From positions 22,529,258 to 22,593,257 of the forward strand of contig CM052354.1 of assembly GCA_028551475.1 (NCBI GenBank): 64,000 bases of DNA. Reading direction: 5' to 3'. Positions 25,653-37,844 of the stretch are shown in pieces. This stretch comes from Casuarina equisetifolia. Lineage: Eukaryota > Streptophyta > Magnoliopsida > Fagales > Casuarinaceae. The notes beneath the pieces were generated by a model. That model ran no database searches. It had not been told where the DNA came from and saw nothing but the letters and a program-made list of their open reading frames with translations. The position numbers and the translations under genes are program-made. The first letter of the stretch is position 1; the number at the start of each line of letters is the position of its first letter.

Positions 25653-28600
25653 ATGTATTCGTGTTTGAGTTCTCCAGCAGCTAAACTCTCTCCAATTTCC
25701 CACATAATATCAAGGCTTAAACGCTTTTCTCTGATGGGTTTCTCTAGTTTTACCAGAGAAAATAATCTACACGCTTCTCGCAGAGAAAACGAAGCCCTGC
25801 AGAAGCAGAATACAGAAACCTTCGGTATGCTTCTCACTCTCTCTCTCTTCACGAAGCTTGTTCTACTCTGTGATAGTATGTATATGTTTTCTCAACTTTG
25901 GTTTTGGGAGCAGGTTCGGGATTGGAGAAGAGCGTCTATACAATTCTTACCATAGACCGTTGGGAGTCACTGAACCATATGGAGTACAGGTTGGCTTCAC
26001 TTAGACCTGTTCATGGGAGGCTCGCGCTGAAATTCCTTAACTGGGTGATAAAGCAACCTGGTTTGGAACTTAACCATCTCACACATGTACTTTGCATCAC
26101 AGCCCACGTACTTGTTAGAGCTAGAATGTATGACCCTGCAAAATCAATTTTGGGGCACATTTTACAAATGGGTATTTCACCAAGTTCTGTTTTTGGTGCT
26201 TTAATGGACACATATCCTCTTTGCAATTCAAGTCCTGCAGTTTTTGACCTTCTAATGAGGACGTATGCTAGAGAAGGGAGGGTTGGAGGTGCTCTGGAAA
26301 CTTTCTACTTAATGGGCTCTCGGGGATTTAGTCCATCAATTTTTACCTGTAATATGATTCTAGCTTCACTGGTGAAAAATCGAAGAGCTGGGGCGGCTTG
26401 GTCTTTTTTCAAGGAAATGCTAGGCAGGAAGGTTTGTCCTAACGTGGCTACTTTTAATATACTGTTGAGTGCTTTTTGTGTGGAAGGGAAGCTCAAGAAA
26501 GCTGGTTATCTGTTAAGAAAGATGGAAGAGAGTGGTTATATTCCTTCTATGGTTACTTATAATACTTTGCTGAATTGGTATTGCAAGAAGGGGAGATACA
26601 AAGCGGCATTGGAGCTGATTGATCATATGGGATCGAGGGGTGTTGAAGCAGATGTCTGTACATATAATATGTTAATTGATGATTTGTGTAGAAAAAACAG
26701 GAGTGCGAAAGGTTACTTACTGCTAAAGAAGATGAGAAAAAAGATGCTCTTTCCTAATGAAGTGACCTATAATACCCTGATAAATGGGTTTGTTAAGGAG
26801 GGAAAGATTGGAGTTGCTACTCGGCTTTTGGATGAGATGTCTTTTCTCAATATTGCACCAAACTGTATCACTTACAATGCTTTGGTCAATGGGCACTGTA
26901 GCATGGGTAACTTTGAGGAAGCGCTTAGACTTTTTGATGTGATGGAAAAGGCGGGAATGCAACCTAATGATGTCAGTTATTCAACTCTTTTAAATGGGCT
27001 GTGCAAGCATTCCAAGTTTGACTTAGCTGGAAGTGTGCTGGAGAGAATGAGGATGAAAGGTGTGGAGGTTGGCTGTATTGCATACACAATTATGATTGAT
27101 GGATTATGCAAAAATGGTTTGCTTGATGAAGCTGTGCAGTTGCTGCATAAGATGTCAACAGATCATGTCAATCCTGATGTTGTTACATTTTCAGTGCTCA
27201 TAAGTGGATTTTCCAGAGTTGGAAAGTTAAAGAGTGCAAAGGAGGTAATGTGTAAAATGTGTAAAGCTGGAATGGTGCCAAACAATATCATATACTCAAC
27301 ATTAGTTTATAATTCTTGCAAGAAAGGGAATATTGAAGAGGCGCTGAAAGTCTATGCATCTATGATTCGCAGTGGACATGATGTGGACCATTTCACATGT
27401 AACGTCTTGGTCACTTCTTTATGTGGAGCTGGAGATCCCGTACTAGCAGAAAAGTTCATGCATCACATGAGTAGAATTGGTCTTAGTCCTAACTCCGTAA
27501 CTTTTGATTGTATTATAGATGGCTATGGAAACTTGGGTGATGGGTTAAAAGCATTTTCTGTGTTTGATGAAATGATTAGATTAGGTTATCACCCAAGTCC
27601 TTTCACTTATGGGAGTTTACTGAAAGGGCTATGCAAGGGGGGAAATCTGGGGGAGGCAAAAAGGTTTTTGAGTAAACTCAACCACATTCCGTCTGTTGTA
27701 GATACTATTCTTTACAATACAATACTTTCGGAGACATGTAAAGTGGGGAACTTGCCAGAGGCAGTGGCCCTTCTTGATGAGATGATTCAGAATGGTGTGC
27801 TACCTGACAGTTATACACACACCATCCTTCTTTCTGGGTTCTGCAGGAAAGGCAAATTGGTTCCTGCAATCCTGTGGTTAAAAAAGATGTTGGAAAATGA
27901 AACTCTATCCCCTAATCTGGCACTATATTCCTGTTTAGTTGACAGCCTTTTCAAGGCTGGACAATCAAAGGCAGCATTGTATGTTTTTGAAGAGATGGAG
28001 AACAGAGGTTTGAGCCCTGATACTATTGCACTTAATATAGTTTTAGATGGATTCTCAAGGAGAGGGAAGTTGGTGCAGGCAATTGATGTCTTTTCTACTA
28101 TGTGGAGTAAAAATTTGAGTCCTAACTTGGCTACATATAACATTCTCTTGCATGGATGTTCAAAGAAACAGGCTTTATTGACATGTTCCAGATTATATAG
28201 CACTATGACCAGGGTAGGTTTTCTGCCCGATAAATTTACATGCCATTCTCTTATTCTTGGACTTTGTGAGTCTGGTATGTTGGGCGTTGGTATCAAAATG
28301 TTGAAGAAAATGGCAGTGGAAGGTGTTATAGCTGATCAGTTAACATTTAACATGCTTATTACCAAGTGTTGTGAATCTGGTCAAATGAGGAAGGCCTCTG
28401 ATCTGGTTAATATTATGAATCTTTTTGGAGTTATATCCAACATAGATACACATAATGCGGTCCTAAATGGACTGATTAAAACTTTATCTTTCCAAGAAGC
28501 CCGTAGCCTTTTGCACGATATGTTGGAAAAGGGTTTCATCCCCAGGTGTAGGCAGTATATCGCTCTAATTAATGGTATGTGTAGAGTGGGAGATATGCAG

Positions 28601-29182
28601 GGTGCATTCAAGCTGAAAGATGAGATGGGAAGCCTAGGCATCAGTTCCCGTGATGTTGCTGAAAGTGCAATGGTTAGAGCACTTGCACGATGTGGGAAAC
28701 TTGAAGAAGCAATGCTCGTTCTTAATTGCATGCTTCAGATGCGACTTGTTCCAACTATTGCAACTTTTACATCTTTAATGCATGTGTACTGCAAGGATGC
28801 TAACCTCACAGAGGCCCTAAAGTTGAAAGGCATTATGGAACACTGTGGTATGAAGCTAGATGTTGCTGCCTATAATGTTCTTATTTCAGGATTTTGTGCT
28901 GATGGTGATATTGTGGCTGCATTTGAACTCTATGAAGATATGAAACAAAGAGGTCTGTGGCACAATGCCACTACTTATACTGTCCTCATCAATGCGATTT
29001 TAGCTGTAAATAATCATGTCAAAGGTGAAATTCTTCTGAAAGACTTGCAGGAAAGGGGTTGGATATCTTGGGATTTGGGACAAAGTACACAACAATTAAA
29101 TGAGGGATTGGTGATTGCCCTCGAAAAAATAAGTTTGATGAAGAACAAAGGAAGGAAGCCAAAAAGTAGGAGAACAGTGTGA
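25653..29182 (+). CDS. P-class pentatricopeptide repeat protein (At5g55840-like), 1146 aa
   Basis: Two exons, 25653-25824 and 25914-29182, join in frame (G|GT) and end in TGA. Residues 1 to about 57 (starting MYSCLSSPAAKLSPISH) are rich in Ser, Arg and Lys and poor in acids, as in a mitochondrial presequence. A conserved segment EKSVYTILTIDRWESLNHM follows. From about residue 175 to 1110 there is an almost unbroken array of roughly 25 PPR motifs of 35 residues (recurrent units like TYNTLINGFVKEGKIGVATR). No E, DYW or SMR domain follows, so it is P class, usually stabilising, splicing or translating organelle RNA. Overall sequence strongly resembles Arabidopsis At5g55840. A later in-frame ATG at 25734 is an alternative start; the ATG at 25653 is preferred because it adds the presequence. 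RNA target unknown. Confidence 0.93.
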
Positions 29183-29763
29183 TCTGAGTTGGTAAACAGA
29201 AAATAAACCTTGCTTCTCAAGGTCTGGTAGATAGCCTTGACAATGGACTTCCGTTACAGCTGCAGTTTTAAAATGCTTGACACTGGTAACTATAAACTGT
29301 CTGAATACCTTTTCCTTTTATTGCGTTTCATTTCCTTATTCAATTAATTATCCATTTAAAAAAAAAAAAACCATTTTAGGCAATAGTACTCTGTGCTTCC
29401 AGAGCAATTGTCGTGATGGACGGAACATGATTTAGTATTTCTGATTCTTAAAGTCTTTTCTTTTGTTGGTAATTTGAATTCGTACAATATCTTAAAGGTT
29501 AATCCTGGATTCTTTTTTATGTCATATGATGTTGACGCACTGTGCATGAATGCCTAATTTATTCACATGACTGCACAAGTGAATTTGGAGAACATGAGTT
29601 TGGTCATTGACAAACCTTTGGTAATCATGGCATACCATGAAAGAGTAGTCAGTGCTCTTCTTTGCTGTCCCGTGTTTATGAATTTTTCTTATTCTGAGTG
29701 CCACCTGGGGTCCATTTGATCCTGATCAATGAACTTCTGACAGGATATTTGTTGCCCTAATAT

Positions 29764-30060
29764 AGTGGAAAGCACAGCTTACATTATGTGAGGAATGGAA
29801 GATGGAAAGTCGCCTTTGTTCGTGAAAAGCCATGGACGTAAGCTGAAATTTTAGGTCTCAATGGAGGTAGTTTCAGACATGAAATTATCAAACTTACTGC
29901 CAGAGGATGGTCGGAAAAAGAAAAAAACTGATTTCCTTTTTTTGGGTGGCATGTGAAGCAATGTGGGTGGGTGTAATCTTACTTCTGTTTTATTTACGTG
30001 CTTTCTCGTGTCAAGCTTCTGTTTTTGGTCTCATATTCTGCTAATTTATCAGTGTCTTGG
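29764..30060 (+). repeat. Direct repeat, copy 1
   Basis: About 300 bp that recurs immediately downstream at 30091-30385. Shared blocks include AAAGCACAGCTT, TTATGTGAGGAATGGAAGAT, AAAAGCCATGGA and TCTGCTAAT in the same order and spacing. The copies differ by substitutions and small indels, so the duplication is not recent. No coding content is evident. Confidence 0.75.
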
Positions 30061-30090
30061 TTTATATTCAGTCTTTGTTTCGCTAAGAAA

Positions 30091-30385
30091 GTGCAAAGCA
30101 CAGCTTGCATTATGTGAGGAATGGAAGATGGAAAGTCTGCTTTTTGTCTTCGAAAAGCCATGGATGTAAGCTGAAACCTTAGATCATAACTGAGGTAATT
30201 TCTTAATTGCCGGTTCCACTAAAACCTGCCGAGGACATTCAGACATAAAATCACTAAACTTACTTCCAAAGGATGTTCAGAGAAAGAAAATCAGATTTCC
30301 ATTTTTCAGATGTCATGTGATTTCTCTCCTAAAGCTTCTACTTTTCGGTCTCAAATTCTGCTAATCCATGAGAATCTTGTCTTAG
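30091..30385 (+). repeat. Direct repeat, copy 2
   Basis: Second copy of the segment at 29764-30060, in tandem with about 30 bp between. An insertion of about 20 bp near 30210-30235 is not in copy 1. Confidence 0.75.
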
Positions 30386-33065
30386 ATTTCTTTCTCTCCA
30401 ATACTGCCAAAAACAGAACCAGAAGATGGAGCCTCACAGCAGCAAGTGTCGAGCAATAAGGAGACATATCTTCACAAGATATGCTTGGGCGAATCCAGGA
30501 TTTTTCTGTGCACCGAGCTCTGTGATGCGTTCACTGTTTGGAAGGTCAGGACAAAAAATCAGTGGACTCTGTTTCTTGTTTTGACACTGAAAATGCATAT
30601 TCTATCAACATAGCTCTGATATGTTGTTTCTTTTCGTACGCCTTTCCAGGTCTTGATTTTGGGAAGATCAGGATTACTTACAGTACAGTTAGCACCCAGG
30701 AGGAGTTGGATGAAAAGACTTGATGGTAAAACAAGTTAGCCTTTGGGGAAACCAGAATAGTAGGTGTCTGAGATTTATTGTTCTTAAATGTGGCCTGATG
30801 TGTTGAGCCTCAGGCCCTCAATCTATTGAACCTGCGCCCTGTAATGCAGGCAGGGACTTGGATTCCATGGATCTTGTCCAGGGTTTACCCGAATCTAACA
30901 TGTTGATGATGATTTTCCATCTTTAAGTTACATAAAAAGGGAATCTAACATGCAGAAACTTAGGTTGTAATAACCAATATTTTGATCTAATATTCTCCTT
31001 ATATGTTTAAATGTTCGCTCTTCGCAACTAGTTTTATAAGACAACCATTATTTTAGAACTCAATTTACCAATTATGATACGTTGCACTTGATCTTGAATT
31101 TTGATAATATGTTAAGAAAATAATTTAACTTCTTTTTTTAAAAAAGATATCATGCACATGCAAAACCACGTTCCTTTTTTAAACCAGTATTATTCTCTTC
31201 TGTCCGTATCTCTTTAGCAGATGGGAATCTTACAAACTTGGTTTCGAATGAGCTTCAAAACTACATCCTCCACAAATCATGTTCCTCTTCAACTCCATTG
31301 CTTTTTATAACCCAAAAGCAGGTTTCAGAGAGGTGTTTGTCTTGTCCAGAAATATGTGAAGGCTTGACCTGAAACCCCATGATTCCAGGTGGGTATATTT
31401 TGAACTCTCAACCGGACAGTCGGGCAGAAGAGAACAGAACATGAACGGCGCCCAACACTTATGTTTTTCAATCGCCGGAATCCACGTTTCTTGACAGAAC
31501 ATGTTTTCATTTGTTTATTAACCTCCGTATACGGATGATTTGACTGGTTCGGTCTTCTGAATTTAAACCAACGACGATCCACCGCCGCCCACCAAAACCA
31601 CCTTCGGCCCCCACAGCCGGAAAACAACAGCACTGATCGTAAAAGACGGCAGCCCACCACAAGAATTCAAAACCAAATGCGATCAAAGCTTTACGACTCT
31701 GAAAAATAAGATATCCGAGTTCGAATTTTGTTGACTAGTGGGACGATTAACTCAGCAGGAATGAGTTGAACTCTTACAAATTCACGTAACGTCACAAAGT
31801 CGTTAAAAACCAACGGTTATTTTATTAGTCTTGCTTTTAAACTGTTAATTTTCCTATTTTAAATTTTAACTTTTTTTTTTTTAACATATATATTCATGCA
31901 CCTGTTGATGTTGAACATAAAATTAAGAAGCCTGAGTAGCACCTGCTCGAGCATTTAAAAACTACAAGAATTCATTTTATAAGTGACTCAATGGATTACT
32001 TAGTGGGGAAGATATTTGAACTTATAGAAAGTATATTAAAACATATATCTTATGTGAGATAATCATAGTTTTTAACGCATATCTTTATCCTGAACATTAG
32101 GAATTCATGAGAATTCAAACTTTGAGTTAAAGAAAAAAAAATAAGAATTTCATATCTTAAATTGTCTTATACTGATATGTTGTATTATGCTTCTTCATAA
32201 ATTATTAAGGATATGTAATAATTATTTCATGTCCAAAATTTTCTTGTACTAATATGTTGTATTATGCTTTCTTATAAGTCATTAATGATACGTGATAATT
32301 CAATGTGTTTTATATTATTAGTATATTAGTTGTTGTATTTTTGTGAGGAATCTAGAACCAAGAAGAGAAAGGGTCCAATACCGTGTCACAATGTAAAAAA
32401 TAATAGAGAAAAGAAAAGAAACTTTAAGAGAAAAGAGTTTCTGTATAATCTAAAATTCTCACCAAATTTTAAACTTGGAAGTAAGTGGCCCATCCCCAAG
32501 TATGCTCAGGTCAACAAAATATGAGAATTTAAATTCAAGATATTTATTTTATAAGATTTTTTTCACAAACTTTCTTTAATATCTCAATTACACCTCAAGC
32601 GACTAATGTTTACACAATTAAAAAGAAAAAAAATAATACAAAATAATAATTTCATATTTGTACATATGTGCTTCCCAAAAATGCAATTGAAAGATCGATT
32701 TATATATAAATATTATTATTTTTATATAACAATAATATTAAATATATATTGTTTTTTCTTGAAAAATATAAGGAAAATTTGAGAAAAGATGCATCTCTGG
32801 CTATAATAGTTGAGTAATTAAATTTGAGACATCGAAAAGCCAAATGGTTGAAGCACCGCCAGCGATTCAACGTGGGATGTTTGCCAGCTCACTACGCCGT
32901 TCCGTTATTCTCTCTCTCTCTCTCTATGCGGGGTTTGCGTCACAGCGTCAGGGCTGAGGCTGACTAACGGCGACTGTCGTACCTTTTCTCATCCCCGTCA
33001 AACATAACGTCGTTGGTCTTGATTATTTCTCCGTTTTGCATTGGCAATAGAAGCCCATCTCTGGC

Positions 33066-33138
33066 CCAACTCGCATCACTCTCTCTCTCTCTCTAAAAGG
33101 CTCTCTCTCTTTCTCTCTCTCTCTCTCTCTGGTTTTTC
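33066..33138 (+). repeat. CT-rich leader repeat of the NOI gene
   Basis: Interrupted (CT)n/(TC)n runs in the presumed 5' UTR just upstream of the NOI start codon. A further run lies at about 32911-32927. This is similar to the pyrimidine leader of the UPL gene. Confidence 0.7.
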
Positions 33139-33197
33139 TTGCTTTATTGCTTGGTAGTCCTTTTCTTTTCGCAGAAAAGTTTCTCTCTCTAGAATTC

Positions 33198-36071
33198 ATG
33201 TCGGTACGTAAGCGCTCTCTAAAAATAGTAACTTGTTTTTTTTTTTTTTTTTTGATGTATTAGGAGTTCTTTGTTTTATTTTCTGTGAGGCTTTGTTTGC
33301 TTGATTCGATTCAGTTGTTGATCGATTTGAGCTTCGGTTTTGGGCTTGTTGAGACTGGTAATGGATTCTCTCATTTGGGTGTTTTTCATTTTCTCAATCT
33401 AAACTCCAAAACGTATTTGATTAATCATGTTAAATTTTTGAGCTCTAATTATGTGTGTTCGCTGCTGTTTCACTAATTCTTTTAGCTTCTTTGGCGTACT
33501 TCGTCAATTAAGTGAATGATTTGTGTGTTTCTATTCGGATTAACTGTGTATTCAATTTCCTGTTGGGCGAAATGGAATTTTCTCTTATAGATTTGTTCCA
33601 CGAATGAAAAGAAACAAGAATCAAAGACGGCATATATGGATTTTTGAAGGTTTGTATCGGGAAATTTTTCAGTAAAAGGAAAGATCTTTGGAGTCAGCTT
33701 TGTGTCTCTCTGTTCTTATGTGAAATGACGAATGTTTGAATAAGTATTGAAAAAGTACATCGACTTTGTGTTTGTTTGATTATTGAGCATGTTAACGAAT
33801 TATTTTGAGAATGCGTTTTGCTATTTTTAGGAGCTCTATAATGATCTAGGACATGTCTGCAACGTTGAGTGGGAGCTTTCTTTTAGTATATTTTTAACTG
33901 AGTGAGCATAACTTTCTTGTATTTCCGAGGTTTACTTGTATGATCGGCGTTTCTATTAAAACGAAGAGAGAAATATACATAGGAATTCGATGATTAGGTA
34001 TTTAAGTTTCTGAAATCCACCCCTCCTTCCAATCAACAGCGCCAAGTTGATTGTGAGGTATTTAATTTTCTGAAATTCTTAGTTTGCTAATCCTGCAAAT
34101 CCATGGGTTGTGATTAGACCACAAAGCTTGTTCTGCATTTGTTATCTTTGGTCTTTATTGTGAATGTGGCGAACTGGGAATAAGCTGATCTCAGTTGATT
34201 GTATAATCAACAGGTTGATTTTACTTCTTCCAGAGGTTTTCATTTTTCTTTTTGGGTTGGTATACCTGACCAGCCGCCAATGATACTTGGATTCTGGGAT
34301 AGCAAAAATGACATAGTATATGACAACCTACAAATTAAGGTGCATGTTGAGAGCTATAGATGTATGAACAGTCCTGTGTTATACAGTTGATGAAAGATAT
34401 ATTATATCACTTTGTGTGGTAGAGGTGAAATGACTGAGGTATGTCAAGTATGCTTTTATTCAAAATCAATCCGAAGTGTAAAGTGGGGTTGTGCTGATTG
34501 GAGTTTGCCTAATCGATCAAACAAAATTTAGACGTATTAGAGTTAAACTAATCTAGTTGGTGGATATTTAGAATAAGGTGAATGTGCTAACTGACTGAAC
34601 ACCTTACCATGTGTATAGAGTATGCCTATTCTGTTCATCTTATGTTGCTTGGTGGAGCTAGATGACTAATATAATGTTCAGAGGACCTGTAAGAATGCAT
34701 TGTATGAGCTATGAGGTATCCAAAGCTTTATGGTATTGTTAGGAAGAATTGGAGTATTATGACTGAACAATTAATGTGGAGGAAATCACGGATATAGCAG
34801 AATGAAGGCCTTTACTTTTATGTTCATGAGTGTCTAAGTCTTGGGGTAATCTGTTTGATTACTGTGTCTATCATATGATTTGCTTTAACTTATGGATTGG
34901 TATCTGCTATGTGCTGCTTTCTTGGGAAATTTAGAAGCCTATTCCAAACTTGTTTGGGTTGATGTCTAAGTGCTATAGGACTAATATGAGTGCTTGGCTT
35001 TGTTGTGGCATACTTTCATGTTGTATCATGTTGCTTGAATTGTGTCTATTTGCTGTAGCTGCTTACTGAACATATTCATCTTTTGGGTATGATTGCACAA
35101 GATTTTAATTCCTCGTCAAAGCTATTTTTCATTGCATCATCAGCAATATCATTCTAAAAATATTAGATGCTCCGACAATCTGTTTTCCCCCTTACTCCAA
35201 CTATTTTCGTTATTGTTGCTGATTATGTTCGGTTCTATCATAGAATCAGAATTACTTTGCTTGAGTTATGTGGTTTCTCTTTCTAATTGTGATAGGATTA
35301 ATACTCTGTTCCATTTCTGAAGTTCGTCATTGGAAGGAGAATGAGGATTTTAGTACTTCCCTTTTGGGGTACATATTTTCAGTGACAACTTTGAATCACG
35401 TTTGTGAACACAATTAGATATTCTTTGTTATGCAGCTGTCCTCTGCCTTTCACGGTTAACAGAATTGTTAATAGAGACTTTTTGCCTTACTGTTTCTCCA
35501 GCAGGACAAGGGTCGACCCCTGCCAAAATTTGGTGAATGGGATGTCAATGATCCTGCTTCAGCTGAGGGATTTACTGTGATTTTCAATAAAGCCAGGGAT
35601 GAAAAGAAGACCGGTGGCAATCCAGACTCGCCAGCAAAGGCTGATTCTCAAATTAAGCCTGGAGGAGTTGATCCTAGCAAGCCTCAGTCTGTAAGATGCT
35701 ACTGGACCCCTTTCTCTCTCTTCTCTATAACTGAAAATATGTAGTTGAGCTCTGCTATGTGTTCTTGCCATTTTATGATACCAGTTTCACTAGATGTCAG
35801 CTTTGCATCTTTTCTTACATTAGTACAATCCGCCTGAGGATCAATCAGAGATTTCTTTTATGTAAGAACTCATTGATAGGCTGACATTCAGAGGAAATGT
35901 ATAATCAATTCTATGTCTTTTCTCAAATTCTTGAATTGGAGAAATGTGTGAGATTGATGTACTGCCTTTCTTACTGTGCAGTTTTTGTTAGCTAATGTGA
36001 TATGTGGATGATTCACTGATTTTCAGAAAAAATGGTTTTGCTGCATTCAAGAACCATCTACACAATCCTGA
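33198..36071 (+). CDS. NOI: NOI/RIN4-like protein, 78 or 79 aa
   Basis: Three exons: 33198-33203 (only ATG TCG), 35502-35690 (or 35505-35690) and 36027-36071. The first intron is 2.3 kb. The protein has the NOI (nitrate-induced) core PLPKFGEWDVNDPASAEGF followed by TVIFNKARDEKKTGG, the motif that in RIN4 is the cleavage site of the bacterial protease AvrRpt2. It ends KKWFCCIQEPSTQS, where the paired cysteines are the expected lipid-attachment site for the plasma membrane. Length and sequence match Arabidopsis NOI (At5g55850), about 79 residues. Small NOI proteins are thought to act in membrane-linked immune or exocyst processes, but their exact role is not settled. Because the first coding exon is six bases, single-exon gene finders will miss this start. 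Confidence 0.93.
35499..35504 (+). other. NAGNAG tandem splice acceptor
   Basis: The second NOI exon is preceded by CAGCAG. Use of the first AG gives MSQDKG..., use of the second gives MSDKG..., a one-glutamine difference, both in frame. Tandem acceptors of this type are commonly used alternatively in plants. Which is used here is not visible in DNA. Confidence 0.7.
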
Positions 36072-37844
36072 TAAAGTCCTTGGCGCTTCAACATAGGGGC
36101 ATGTTTTTCTGTAACTAGCTCTACCGTATTGCCCCAAAGAAGATGAGAGCTACAGAGCCCCGATGGGCTCTTCTGGAATTTAGTGTGTGCTGTAAAACAA
36201 TTTGTGGTGAGGGAATAGGTAAAGAAGACAAGTACTTATTGTATCTATATGTACTGATGTCGTGGTTTATTTATCAGAAACCAAGCTATTTCTTCCCATA
36301 TGTTCGTTGTATTACACTAGAGTGTAGATCCTTGCTTTTGCTTGTCTTTTCCCTTGTCCTTTGTATTATCAAATTGGCCTTGTTTATGATATGAATTTTT
36401 TTATATAGTCCTCTTCGGTAGACCATATGATACCGAGAATAGGGTATTAAAGTGCTGATATGAGAAATAAGCTTGACAACTGAACTCCACGACATGAATA
36501 GGAAGATATCTCGGTCTCTTGACATTGTAAGAACTTTAAGCAGAGAAGAAAGACGACCTTAGCATGAAAAATAAAATAAAAAAACAACATTAAGAGAATG
36601 TGCCCATGTGATTTAAGCACTGAGTTTCTTTAGAAATTGTGGTTATACTCTCATCACTAGAAGAGATGAAGTGACTCGTGTCTTCTGTGCTACTATCATG
36701 TGCAGGTGCAACGCATTTCCAAATGGTTAAAGCGTTTGCATATGATTCAGACGAGCACTGGCCATGAAAATACCCAGTTAATGACCCAGGAGTTACCATT
36801 TATTTGTGAAAAATACAGAGTCCAAGCATGTTGCTCTTAGTGTTGAAATGCGGATTTGTGTCTACCGATCGTTCAAATTTTCAGTCTACTGTGTTTTTTT
36901 ATGTAAGAAGTCTTATCATAATGGTCAGTTCTAAAGGAGAAAATAAGATTTTTCACATGATAGCATACTTCAGGCTTTTAGGTTTTCACGGGCTCTGTTT
37001 TCTCGTGTCAAAATCTGCAAATGTATTACATATTGTCAGTATCTTGATCTTTTTATATGTAAAATTATTCTTCTTTTTCAAAGATCGATTTCAAAAAAGG
37101 AAGTGAGCTTTTTAACGTTTAACTAGACTAACTTCAATAAAACAAAATCAACCCAGAGATGTATAAAAGTGGCTAATTCAAGGGCAGGCAATCAAATTTG
37201 GGAAGGTCCACTTCCAATATAGACGAGGCCCTCAAACGAATCTGGGGTCTTATTCAAGAAAGAACTACATCAGAAGCCCAATGGCCGAGAGTTGTGATGA
37301 AGCTCTAGTTCTTGCAAGTTCTTAGTTTTTCAAGAACTCGACAGTTATGAGAGTTTTCTTATAAGAGAGAAGTGTAATACAATTGATGAGTTTTACCTAA
37401 GTACTTCGTAGACTGACTTTTCTATATACATATTGGCAATTACATATTGAAAATGAATAATCTTTGACCATCTTTTACCATGAAAGCCTTTTTTAATTTT
37501 AATTTTTTATTTTTAAATATTACAATTCACATATCCAAATTCATGAACATGAGACGTCAAATCCCAAACCTCATAGTTGAAATCTTTACTAACTCACCAG
37601 TTATTTCCAAGCATCATTCCTTGTTGGTGCATAAATTGGTCAAAATGGCAGAGCTAATCTCATGTATATCCGTAGTTTAGCTGAAATACATGTATTGTGC
37701 CCCGGTGAGGCATCGCTAAAAGTAAGTTCGCCAGAGTTATAAAATGGTCTCTATGCAGGACTGATCCAAACAAACTGAGCCTCGAGGAAGTGTTTGGCTT
37801 AAAAATTCTACAAATGGAATAAATATCGTATGGCAATTCAACAT
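36072..37844. other. Intergenic region between convergent NOI and p24 genes
   Basis: Holds the 3' UTRs of both convergent genes. Short open frames (36143-36394, 36828-37106 and 37480-37680) have AT-driven composition and no recognisable similarity. I see no RNA gene or repeat of note. Confidence 0.55.

Larger units (their letters stand above)
29183..32880. other. Intergenic region with duplicated segment, no recognised gene
   Basis: It holds the PPR 3' UTR, a direct duplication (29764-30060 and 30091-30385, listed separately) and then AT-rich sequence. Short open frames at 30538-30723 (plus) and 31305-31660 (minus) match no family that I know and lack good context. From about 32850 the sequence becomes the promoter of the NOI gene. 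Confidence 0.55.

Noticed and set aside
27811-28296. Minus-strand open frame of 161 codons inside the PPR gene
   Set aside because: Antisense of PPR repeats; composition follows the sense strand codon pattern.
30538-30723. Possible small gene ending DFGKIRITYSTVSTQEELDE
   Set aside because: The C-terminal part looked protein-like, but no upstream exon, start context or family could be found, so I did not call it.
31305-31660. Overlapping minus-strand open frames of 65 and 111 codons
   Set aside because: No recognisable domain, biased composition and no splice or promoter context.
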